Shown: positions 1-5,754 of the stretch, piece by piece
How positions within the stretch are numbered: the first letter of the stretch is position 1
Layout: each line of letters begins with the position of its first letter
Source of the DNA: Blastocatellia bacterium
GTDB lineage: Bacteria; Acidobacteriota; Blastocatellia; Pyrinomonadales; Pyrinomonadaceae
DNA: 8,810 nucleotides
Direction of reading: 5' to 3'
Assembly: GCA_013695195.1 (NCBI GenBank)
Contig: JACDAY010000068.1
Span: 1-8,810 of the forward strand
Program-made: the position numbers and the translations under genes
The notes under the pieces: model-generated
What the model saw: the letters and a program-made list of their open reading frames with translations, nothing else
Told to the model about the DNA's origin: nothing
Database searches by the model: none

Positions 1-34
1 GTTTCGCCCTCACGTCCATTGATTTGTTGTGCCG
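1..34 (-). other. Partial attC-like recombination site of the left cassette
   Basis: Read on the minus strand, the stop codon is followed by the R''-like box CGGCACAAC (34-26), a 9-nt unpaired-spacer-like AAATCAATG (25-17), then GACGTGAGGGCGAAAC (16-1) in the L'' position. The layout (7-9 nt box, 9-nt spacer, L'') matches the complete attC at 7940-8054. The L' and R' half lies outside the window, so folding cannot be tested here. Confidence 0.5.
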
Positions 35-38
35 TCCG

Positions 39-434
39 TCATTTCAAAGAAAGACTTTCCAAAATTAAACTTACATCTTTAGTTTCAACTGTGCGTTCTT
101 CTGCCGCGCAAGTATAAGTTACGAACAGAAGTAAAGAGCCGCTCCGCAACCACAGCTTACGCCAAAAACTTTCACCTGCAAAATAAGAAGTTTCAAGTCC
201 GACAAACTCACCGAAACTAACGCTGTTTAGGCTTGCGCCTTCGATAAGTTCATCTTCGGCAAAATCAAGTAAATCTTCTTCTGTCACGATTTCGTCATCA
301 CGGCGATAAGCACTAATTTGCAATGCGCCAATGCCACGCTCCGACGTAAAAGTGGCGCAATCTTTGTCTTGCTCTGCTTCCCAATTATCAGGAAGTTCAA
401 CAGACCACCAAGCGGATTTGTATTTTCGTCGCAT
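39..434 (-). CDS. Hypothetical cassette-borne protein, 131 aa
   Basis: I do not recognise this protein with confidence. It is a soluble, acidic protein with no signal peptide or membrane segment. It is built from short strand-like stretches around WWSVELPDNWEAEQ, with a TF...GALQISAYR segment and a C-terminal LLFVTYTC...EERTVE segment, an alternation typical of a small alpha/beta sandwich. A DUF3805- or PsbP-like fold is possible but only a guess. I chose the ATG at 434 (MRRKYK) over the upstream GTG at 452: the GTG lies inside the predicted recombination site (447-455), whereas the ATG leaves a 20-nt leader, normal for a cassette gene. No Shine-Dalgarno sequence precedes it. The gene stands alone between the window edge and tRNA-Leu, and its stop is directly followed by attC-like sequence. 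Confidence 0.75.
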   Translation of the reverse strand: MRRKYKSAWWSVELPDNWEAEQDKDCATFTSERGIGALQISAYRRDDEIVTEEDLLDFAEDELIEGASLNSVSFGEFVGLETSYFAGESFWRKLWLRSGSLLLFVTYTCAAEERTVETKDVSLILESLSLK

Positions 435-454
435 CACACAAGATAGCGGCACAA

Positions 455-658
455 CTAATGATTATATTCCAAATTCAGTATATAATACATCAACTTTGCA
501 ATTCGGCTAATAAGTTTACTTCCGAGTGAATATTAACTTTCAACCGTCAAATTGGGTAAAATCGAATCGAAAACGCAAGTTTCGACGCAATTTGTGAAAA
601 CACGGAACGAAACCACGGGTGCTGAACGGAGAGGATTTGTAAGTGTTGTGAGGGGTTA
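455..658. other. Gene-free, AT-rich spacer between left cassette and tRNA-Leu
   Basis: No convincing coding region is present; open frames here are read through the tRNA. The part next to the cassette (456-540) is strongly AT-rich. On the minus strand a TATAAT (466-461) lies about 7 nt before the predicted cassette boundary and could be a -10 element reading into the cassette gene, but no good -35 stands at 16-18 bp. The bases just before the boundary read AATCATTAG^TT, almost the same as AATCATAAG^TT before the other cassette. No integrase gene or attI site was recognised. Confidence 0.5.
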
Positions 659-746
659 TGGTACCGGAGGTCGGACTCGAACCGACATGGGCGTTAAGCC
701 CGCTAGATTTTGAGTCTAGTGCGTATACCAATTTCGCCACTCCGGC
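659..746 (-). tRNA. tRNA-Leu (anticodon CAA)
   Basis: Complete class II tRNA of 88 nt including an encoded 3' CCA (661-659). The acceptor stem GCCGGAG pairs with CTCCGGT (one G-U pair at the end), the discriminator base is A, the anticodon stem CTAGA/TCTAG encloses CTCAAAA, giving anticodon CAA for UUG codons. The long variable arm (GGGC/GCCC) is typical of tRNA-Leu, and the T arm carries GGTTCGAGTCC. It resembles E. coli leuX. A minus-strand promoter precedes it. tRNA-Leu genes are common integration sites, but I see no duplicated 3' end here. Confidence 0.97.
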
Positions 747-758
747 CTGGAATTAGAA

Positions 759-787
759 ATGATAAGACTCTTGATGTGGAAGGTCAA
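759..787 (-). promoter_or_regulatory. Sigma-70-type promoter of tRNA-Leu
   Basis: On the minus strand TTGACC (787-782) and TATCAT (764-759) are separated by exactly 17 bp, and the predicted start falls a few bases before the mature 5' end of the tRNA at 746. It lies in the gap after the SurA-like gene, so the tRNA can be transcribed on its own. Confidence 0.7.
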
Positions 788-857
788 GAACACGCAGTGG
801 TTTTGAGAGGGCGTGCAGCCGGGCAAAATTTTTTCTCCCGTGAAAGAATACTTAAGT

Positions 858-1556
858 CTATACCTCGCTCAAAATCACGACTTCCACTCGCCTTTTTGCC
901 TCATCCAAAAAAGCTTCGATATTTGTCTCAACTTTGTTTTCGGTCAACAGGCGATTGATCTCGGCACGGCTGGCGGCCAGCGTCGGGGCTTCCACGCCCG
1001 GATAGCGTTTCTTATAATCAGGGACGAACGTGTCGCGATAATATTTAGCTTCGTCATCGGATGTGTTGACAATGAAGGAACGGAAACGGAAATCGAGATA
1101 CTTCTCGATCGCAACTCTTTGCGTCATCAACCGCTCGAAATTATCATCCCGCACAGAATCAAACCCAACCAATCTTAGCCTGCTTTCGAAAGCGGCGGTT
1201 GACGGGAAAAGATCTAAAACGCGCTTGATCTCTTTGTCGATCTCAATTTTCGTTGGCGAGGCGCGCGGAATCCGCTCGGCTTCCAGGGCGAAAATTCTCA
1301 GATCGATCAATTGCTGCAGCACGCGGTTGAGATCGTCTGAGCCGGCAGGAGCCAGCTGAGTACCGGGTTCGAGAGCAAGCTGCCAACGCAGATCGGAAAG
1401 GGTAATTAATTCAGTTTTCACGCCGTCGGTGATCGTTGCTACCGTCTTGTCGACCACTTCCTGACCCGTCAAATTATCCGCCCAAAAAAAGAAAACGGCC
1501 CCGAGCAGCATAAACCGGGAAACAGTCTGCAATTGTTGTAAAAAAACATCTTTCAT
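858..1556 (-). CDS. SurA N-terminal-like periplasmic chaperone without PPIase domain
   Basis: Protein of 232 aa. Residues 1-32 form a Sec-type signal: a positively charged start, a hydrophobic core around FMLLGAVFFFWA, and a likely cut near TGQ. The mature part is helical and resembles the SurA_N chaperone module: a short strand with VVDKTVATI (34-42) and an ITLSDLRWQLAL segment (51-62), then LNRVLQQLIDLRIFALEAERI (76-96) and an amphipathic helical stretch to about residue 180. The C-terminal helix ends in a strand-like RVEVVILSEV. Known: SurA/PpiD-family proteins hold unfolded outer-membrane proteins in the periplasm, usually with one or two parvulin domains. None is present here, and the length fits a chaperone-only form. 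It diverges from the histidine kinase. The ATG at 1556 is chosen because the signal peptide begins directly there. Confidence 0.78.
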   Translation of the reverse strand: MKDVFLQQLQTVSRFMLLGAVFFFWADNLTGQEVVDKTVATITDGVKTELITLSDLRWQLALEPGTQLAPAGSDDLNRVLQQLIDLRIFALEAERIPRASPTKIEIDKEIKRVLDLFPSTAAFESRLRLVGFDSVRDDNFERLMTQRVAIEKYLDFRFRSFIVNTSDDEAKYYRDTFVPDYKKRYPGVEAPTLAASRAEINRLLTENKVETNIEAFLDEAKRRVEVVILSEV

Positions 1557-1618
1557 ATCGCTAGTATCGGATTTTTGCGTGAAATGCGGCCATAGTCAAA
1601 TGAACAGGCTGGTGTTAA

Positions 1619-1637
1619 AACTATTGACAAAATAGTT
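1619..1637. promoter_or_regulatory. Inverted repeat over the -35 box of the kinase promoter
   Basis: AACTATT (1619-1625) and AATAGTT (1631-1637) form a perfect 7-bp inverted repeat with a 5-nt gap, and the TTGACA box starts within it. The position would suit a repressor operator, but such AT-rich repeats also arise by chance. Confidence 0.25.
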
Positions 1638-1652
1638 AAAAACGGCTTTAAT
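1624..1652 (+). promoter_or_regulatory. Sigma-70-type promoter for the two-component genes
   Basis: A perfect TTGACA (1624-1629), a 17-bp spacer, and TTTAAT (1647-1652). The start would be near 1659, leaving a leader of about 60-140 nt depending on the true kinase start. Confidence 0.6.
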
Positions 1653-1716
1653 TCAAAAGGACGGTCATGCGCTTCCTCTTCTGCTGCATTTCACCATTCT
1701 CACCTCCATTAAGTAA

Positions 1717-3408
1717 TTGCAAACCGGCCTCGAACTTTCATCCAAAAAATTTAGAATGTCATTTCCTTCTGCAGCAAAAAAATCAAGCAGATTAATGCCT
1801 CACACCGGCACGGCTACCGAAGCAACGCTCGAGTTGAGATTCATTTCCGACCTTGGAAGAAGCCTGCTTTTTATCGTTCATCCAAAAAAAGTGGCGAGCC
1901 GCGTGGCGGAAGCGATCCAAAACTGTGTTCAGGCCGAGGTCTGCGCATTTTTTGCCGAGCTAGAAAATATCGGCATAGTTAGCTGCTCTTTGGATGACAG
2001 CGGTGAAATGGAATTGAGAACTTTCGAAAAATTGAAGTTCGAAAAGTGGCTTGAGCTTCTGCCGCCGCAAATCGGTTATAAAGAGGAAAATGCTGAAGAG
2101 TTTTTACTGAGCGGAAAATCGCACAAGCTCGAATACGTCTCACCGCTGCACATCAACGGCTGTATCAAAGGCGCTATTGTTACAGGGTTTCGCGAAAAAC
2201 GTGATTTTAACGAAGCGAAGGGAAGCCTGATCGATGCGGCAACTCAAATGGCGGCAATGAGCGTAAATCTTTCGGCGCATTACGAGGCCGCGATAAACAG
2301 CTCGATAAGCCGGGCAAAGGAAGAGCACCGCAAGTTTACCGAGGCGGTTTTGGATGCATTGCCGGTATCACTGTATGTTGTCGACAGAGATTATCGGATC
2401 GTTACCTGGAACCGCCATCGCGAAATTGGTGTTCAAGGAATTCCGCGCGATGCAGCGCTGGGACGAAATGTTTTTAATGTTCTTGAAAGATATCCGGTCG
2501 GTCGCGTCCGGCAGGAATTTGAGCGGGCATTTCGAACCGGAAAGATAGAGCGTATCGAGCAGCAGACTGCCGATGATGACGGCTCAACAAAACATTGGAT
2601 GGTCAGCAAGGTTCCGATGAAAGACGCCGAAACCGGAGAAGTTACGCACGTAATAACCGTCGGCGAAGACGTAACGGCCCGCGTCGAAGCCATTCACGCC
2701 GTCGGCCGGGCGGAAAAGCTGGCAGCCGTAGGCCGCTTGGCCGCCGGCGTGGTCCACGAAATAAATAACCCTTTGGCAACGATTGCGGCCTGCGCCGAGG
2801 CTTTGGAGAAGCGTGTGGAAGAAGGCGCGTTCGGGCCGTCGGATGCAGCCGACGATCTGAGCGAATATCTCGGTTTAATAAAAAACGAAGCCTTCCGATG
2901 CAAATCGATCACGACCGGCCTGCTCGATTTCAGCCGCATACGGACCGGGCATCGGCATCCTCTCGAGATTTCTGAAATTCTCAAATCTTCCGCAAATCTG
3001 ATCGCTCATCAGAAACGCGGCGACGATATCGATATCAAAATCGAAGCCGCTGACGATCTGCCGCTTTTGAATGCCGATGGCGGCCAGATCCAACAAGCGG
3101 TAATTGCGCTCGGTACAAATGCTATTGATGCAATGCCCGAAGGTGGAACGCTTACGCTACGCGCAATTGCTCATCCGAATCGAATGACGATCGAGGTCGA
3201 AGACACGGGCCTCGGCATTTCACAGGATGATCTTTCAAAAATTTTCGAGCCGTTTTTTACCACAAAAGAGATCGGCGAAGGCACGGGCCTGGGATTGGCG
3301 GTTTGTTACGGCATTATCACCGATCATGGCGGACGCCTCAGCGTTCGCTCAAATGTCGGGAAAGGAACGATCTTTACAATAACTCTTCCGATAAAGGCGG
3401 AAGGCTAG
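1717..3408 (+). CDS. Cytoplasmic GAF-PAS sensor histidine kinase, NtrB/AtoS class
   Basis: Protein of 563 aa from the TTG at 1717, which follows an in-frame TAA. ATGs at 1756 and 1795 would give 550 or 537 aa, and none has a clear ribosome binding site, so the start is uncertain. Domains: a GAF-like module at about 35-190, a PAS domain at about 203-325 (ALPVSLYVVDRDYRIVTWN, ending in ITVGEDVTARVEA), then the HisKA dimerisation helix with phospho-acceptor H347 in GVVHEINNPLATI. The ATPase follows with the N box around N468 (LGTNAIDAM), G1 DTGLGI (496-501), F box FEPFFTTK (510-517) and G2 GTGLGLAV (522-529). No membrane segment is seen, so it should sense an intracellular signal. It phosphorylates the response regulator encoded next, from which it is separated only by an inverted-repeat element. 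The helix preceding N468 has glycine where this class usually has the first Asn of NLxxNA. Confidence 0.94.
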   Translation: MQTGLELSSKKFRMSFPSAAKKSSRLMPHTGTATEATLELRFISDLGRSLLFIVHPKKVASRVAEAIQNCVQAEVCAFFAELENIGIVSCSLDDSGEMELRTFEKLKFEKWLELLPPQIGYKEENAEEFLLSGKSHKLEYVSPLHINGCIKGAIVTGFREKRDFNEAKGSLIDAATQMAAMSVNLSAHYEAAINSSISRAKEEHRKFTEAVLDALPVSLYVVDRDYRIVTWNRHREIGVQGIPRDAALGRNVFNVLERYPVGRVRQEFERAFRTGKIERIEQQTADDDGSTKHWMVSKVPMKDAETGEVTHVITVGEDVTARVEAIHAVGRAEKLAAVGRLAAGVVHEINNPLATIAACAEALEKRVEEGAFGPSDAADDLSEYLGLIKNEAFRCKSITTGLLDFSRIRTGHRHPLEISEILKSSANLIAHQKRGDDIDIKIEAADDLPLLNADGGQIQQAVIALGTNAIDAMPEGGTLTLRAIAHPNRMTIEVEDTGLGISQDDLSKIFEPFFTTKEIGEGTGLGLAVCYGIITDHGGRLSVRSNVGKGTIFTITLPIKAEG

Positions 3409-3544
3409 AGTCGAGAGTCTGGAGTCGAGAGTCGAGAGCTAAATCAAACTAATATACAAAATGGCAGGATTTAAAAAATTTGAAATGAAGCATCTCAGAA
3501 GCTCGTTATAGCCTCTCGAATCTCGACTCATCACTCTCGACTCC
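3407..3544. repeat. MITE/REP-like inverted-repeat element between kinase and regulator genes
   Basis: The left arm (3407-3440) and the reverse complement of the right arm (3510-3544) match at 29 of 34 positions with one gap, enclosing about 69 bp of AT-rich DNA. Each arm contains tandem copies of a GAGTCGAGA unit; GAGTCGAGAGTC occurs exactly at 3408-3419 and 3422-3433. The element starts on the last bases of the kinase stop codon and ends 9 bp before the regulator ATG. As RNA it would form a very long hairpin and could lower or stop transcription into the regulator gene. No coding capacity and no clear target duplication. Confidence 0.75.
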
Positions 3545-3553
3545 AAAAATTTT

Positions 3554-4945
3554 ATGGCAAAATTACTCGTAGTTGACGATGAAAAAAACCTTCGACTTGT
3601 CGTGCAAAAGGAATTAAGCCGGCTTGAACATAAGGTTGAAACCGCCTCCGACGGCGAAGCCGCGTGGGAAGCTCTCGAAGCTCAGGATTTCGACGTTTTG
3701 CTGTGCGATATCAACATGCCGCGTCTCGACGGCATCGGTCTCCTGCGGCGGCTTCGCGAGAAAAGCCAAAATCCGCCGGAAGTTATTATGCTGACCGGCC
3801 AGGCGACGGTTGAAACGGCGATCGAAGCAATGAAGCTCGGCGCTTACGATTATCTGACAAAACCGTATAGATTTAACGAGCTTGCCGCTCTTGTTACGCA
3901 GGCGGCTGCAAAACAGGAGCTTAAGCTGGATAATCAGCGGCTTCGAGCCCAGCTCGAGCGCTCCACGAAAAATCTGCCCGAGATCGTCGCCGAATCGCCG
4001 CAAATGAAGGAGGTCCTGCGTCTCGTCCGCCGCGTTGCTCCGGCTGATACATCGGTTTTGATCACCGGAGAATCCGGCGTCGGCAAGGAATTGATCGCGC
4101 AGGCGATTCATCGCTTGAGCCCGCGATCTGAAAAGACGTTTATTGACCTGAATTGCGCGGCATTGCAGGACACGCTGTTGGAATCGGAATTGTTCGGACA
4201 TGAGGCAGGCGCGTTTTCAGGGGCAAGAGCGCGCAAGCTAGGCCTTTTCGAACTGGCCCACGGCGGGACGTTATTTTTGGATGAGATAATGGAAATGCCC
4301 GCGCCGCTGCAATCGAAATTGCTGCGCGCGCTTGAAACGCGTTCCTTTTTCCGTGTCGGCGGCGTGAAGAAAGTCGAAGTTGACGTGCGGCTGGTCGCCG
4401 CTACGAATCGGGACACCGAACGGGCATTGGCCGAAGGCGTGTTTCGCGCCGATCTGATGTACCGCGTCAACAGCTTCGAGATAAATATTCCGCCACTGCG
4501 CGAACGCCGCGAAGATATCGAGCCGCTTGCGAAATATCTTCTGCAAAAGATCGCCGGAAACAAAGCGCCGGAAATTATGCCGCAGGCGCTCGAGGCTCTC
4601 CGTATGTTCGATTGGCGAGGCAATGTCCGCCAGCTTCGCAACTGTCTCGAACGCGCCGTTCTTCTTTCTGACAACGGCAAGATCGGCACAAAAGAGCTTC
4701 CGCCGGAAGTTGTTTATCGCATCGAAAAAGCAAATGTCTCAGTCAGTTACAGTGCCTCCCAGTCAAACGGCGTCAGTTCGTTTCAAAATGCTTCCCCGAC
4801 CAATCTCCGCGACGCCGAACGCCAGCAAATACTCACCGCGCTGGAAAAAACCGGCTGGCACCGCGGCAAAACCGCCGAGCTCCTCGGCATTTCGCCATCA
4901 ACGCTCTACCGGCGCCTGCGGGAATACGATCTGGAAGTAAGATAG
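3554..4945 (+). CDS. Sigma-54-dependent response regulator, NtrC family
   Basis: Protein of 463 aa with the full three-domain plan. The receiver (1-120) has acidic pocket D8/D9, phospho-acceptor D52 (LLCDINMP), T81 and K103. The AAA+ activator domain (about 143-370) has Walker A GESGVGKE (172-179), Walker B LFLDEI (240-245) and the arginine region FRADLMYRVNSF with R298 and R304. A Fis-type helix-turn-helix lies at about 418-460 (KTAELLGISPSTLYRRLREY). The sigma-54 contact loop, normally GAFTGA, reads GAFSGA here (219-224). Known: phosphorylation drives oligomerisation and ATP-dependent opening of sigma-54 promoters. The kinase gene directly upstream is the evident partner. The ATG at 3554 has no Shine-Dalgarno sequence, but it is the natural start because the receiver begins at residue 3. 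Target genes cannot be read from this window. Confidence 0.95.
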   Translation: MAKLLVVDDEKNLRLVVQKELSRLEHKVETASDGEAAWEALEAQDFDVLLCDINMPRLDGIGLLRRLREKSQNPPEVIMLTGQATVETAIEAMKLGAYDYLTKPYRFNELAALVTQAAAKQELKLDNQRLRAQLERSTKNLPEIVAESPQMKEVLRLVRRVAPADTSVLITGESGVGKELIAQAIHRLSPRSEKTFIDLNCAALQDTLLESELFGHEAGAFSGARARKLGLFELAHGGTLFLDEIMEMPAPLQSKLLRALETRSFFRVGGVKKVEVDVRLVAATNRDTERALAEGVFRADLMYRVNSFEINIPPLRERREDIEPLAKYLLQKIAGNKAPEIMPQALEALRMFDWRGNVRQLRNCLERAVLLSDNGKIGTKELPPEVVYRIEKANVSVSYSASQSNGVSSFQNASPTNLRDAERQQILTALEKTGWHRGKTAELLGISPSTLYRRLREYDLEVR

Positions 4946-5008
4946 TTCACATTTGCATTATTGCATACACATATGACGTGTCGATAAAAACCGAATTGCC
5001 CGCCAAAT
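4946..5008. other. Short convergent spacer
   Basis: 63 bp between the convergent ends of the regulator gene and the antitoxin-like gene. It holds only a 4-bp repeat around TGCATTATTGCA and no recognisable GC-rich terminator with a T tract. Confidence 0.4.
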
Positions 5009-5254
5009 CTATCTATCCTCCAATTTTCCATGAGCATAAAAATCGTGTCGTTCTGCCAGATCGGGCGGACCTTCAATTTGGATTTGCGCTAATAGTTCCA
5101 GCGGGTGAATTGCTTCCTCTCCGCCATTAGTTTCAGCCGGCGGACTCTTTGACCGATAGCGCTCCGCTATCTCCTCCACCACCCCGAGAACTTCTTGCTG
5201 CGCCTTTGGAGGCAATTGGATGACCTTTTGATGAATTGTTTCTACCGTATTCAT
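5009..5254 (-). CDS. Small antitoxin-like protein, orphan
   Basis: 81 aa from the ATG at 5254 (MNTVETIHQKVIQLPP); a GTG at 5272 would add six residues. The N-terminal half is one helix, VIQLPPKAQQEVLGVVEEIAERY, resembling the helical part of DUF2281/VapB-like small proteins. The tail, rich in proline and acidic residues, ends GPPDLAERHDFYAHGKLED, a C-terminal pattern I associate with antitoxins encoded beside PIN-type toxins. No toxin gene is adjacent: downstream is the convergent regulator gene and upstream is a restriction-modification remnant. It may be a toxin-antitoxin leftover or a stand-alone small protein. It starts 20 nt after the pseudogene's stop. A TATAAT lies 7 nt before the ATG, so the mRNA could be nearly leaderless. 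Confidence 0.55.
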   Translation of the reverse strand: MNTVETIHQKVIQLPPKAQQEVLGVVEEIAERYRSKSPPAETNGGEEAIHPLELLAQIQIEGPPDLAERHDFYAHGKLEDR

Positions 5255-5260
5255 GTTTCC

Positions 5261-5266
5261 ATTATA
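5261..5266 (-). promoter_or_regulatory. Possible -10 element for the antitoxin-like gene
   Basis: On the minus strand a perfect TATAAT within GGGTTATAATGG ends 6 bases before the ATG at 5254. No good -35 was seen at the usual spacing. If used, transcription would start at or next to the ATG and the message would be leaderless. Confidence 0.3.
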
Positions 5267-5273
5267 ACCCACA

Positions 5274-5689
5274 TTATGTTCCTTCTATAATTTTTCTCTC
5301 GTCCGGCGTGATGTCGTAGAGCTGATAGACGAGCGTGTCGATCTGCTGGTCCAAAGATTCGCAAAACCGTTCGTAGAATCGTTTATCGCTGTCGGTGCGG
5401 GCGTCGGCGAGCTTCTTTTTGCCATCGAGCATCTTTTCGACCAATTCAACCATTTTGTCGTGCGCCCCGACCATCTCGCTTTTTTCGATTTTAACCTCAC
5501 GCTCGTACGGATTGCATGCATGTGATGATAAACATCCCAGCCCAGACATTCGAAAAATTTGTCAAGAAAATCCTGCCGCACCTCCGCTTCCAGATATTTT
5601 GGCGACAGATAAACAGCTTCGTTTTGCCGGAATCTTTCCGCGAGTAACTTTACCCGTGCGAGCGCGTCTTCAAAGGATTTGGGAATCAT
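5274..5689 (-). pseudogene. Type IIG restriction-modification enzyme, internally deleted and frameshifted remnant
   Basis: Two overlapping minus-strand frames together read as the two ends of a large R-M protein. The frame starting at ATG 5689 (a GTG at 5743 would extend it) gives an N-terminus with SFEDALARVKLLAERFRQNE and EVRQDFLDKFFECLGWDVYHH, the opening helices of type IIG/Eco57I-like enzymes. At about 5514-5523 (GCATGCATG, tandem repeat of 4 nt) the reading shifts frame and continues as NPYEREVKIEKSE, still N-terminal in these proteins. Near 5470 it passes directly into AHDKMVELVEKMLDGKKKL and IDTLVYQLYDITPDERKIIEG, typical of their extreme C-terminus. The nuclease core, the methyltransferase (NPPY motif) and the target-recognition domain are all missing: about 140 codons remain of an expected 900 or more. 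It lies directly downstream of holA. The N-terminal frame alone would end in meaningless sequence. Confidence 0.78.
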
Positions 5690-5754
5690 CGCCAATAATT
5701 TTCCCACAATGGAGATGAAATGAACAAAGTCGGCACGCGGCACATTTCCACTGA

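Larger units (their letters stand above)
1..454 (-). mobile_element. Integron-type gene cassette (left part cut by window edge)
   Basis: Seen: the minus-strand gene at 39-434 is bounded by GTTGTGCCG (26-34) and CGGCACAAC (447-455), a 9-bp perfect inverted repeat. Known: a linear cassette begins with the TTRRRY half of its own attC (cut G^TT) and ends with the rest of that attC, whose R'' box must pair with the cassette's first bases. Here the predicted cassette starts at 454 with TTGTGCCG, the ATG follows 20 nt later, and the complementary R''-like box lies 4 nt after the stop codon, followed by a 9-nt spacer and an L''-like tract that runs off the window. Inference: this is a real cassette whose attC is truncated by the window edge. 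R'' (GCACAAC) departs from RYYYAAC at one base, but its partner compensates. Confidence 0.62.
1557..1716. promoter_or_regulatory. Divergent intergenic region between surA-like gene and histidine kinase
   Basis: 160 bp without a gene, separating two divergently read genes. It contains the plus-strand promoter at 1624-1652. I found no convincing -35/-10 pair for the minus-strand surA-like gene: a TTGACT around 1599-1594 is too far from any -10. Confidence 0.5.

Noticed and set aside
540..740. 66-aa minus-strand open frame
   Set aside because: Its first third is the translation of tRNA-Leu and the rest is AT-rich spacer.
659..746. Prophage or island attachment at tRNA-Leu
   Set aside because: No duplicated tRNA 3' end and no integrase in the window; the left cassette ends 200 bp away on its own boundary.
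797..852. Terminator after the SurA-like gene (CGGG...AAAATTTT...CCCG)
   Set aside because: The potential stem is short and interrupted, without a T tract after it; too weak to call.
813..1178. 121-aa plus-strand open frame
   Set aside because: Antisense shadow of the SurA-like gene; no family resemblance and weak codon character.
3408..3433. CRISPR-like direct repeats (GAGTCGAGAGTC twice)
   Set aside because: Only two adjacent copies 2 bp apart with no spacers; they belong to the arm of the inverted-repeat element.
3614..4201. 195-aa minus-strand open frame
   Set aside because: Antisense to the receiver and AAA+ coding sequence; the regulator on the other strand has all its motifs.
4108..4689. 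193-aa minus-strand open frame
   Set aside because: Antisense of the sigma-54 activator domain; Ser/Arg-rich shadow composition.
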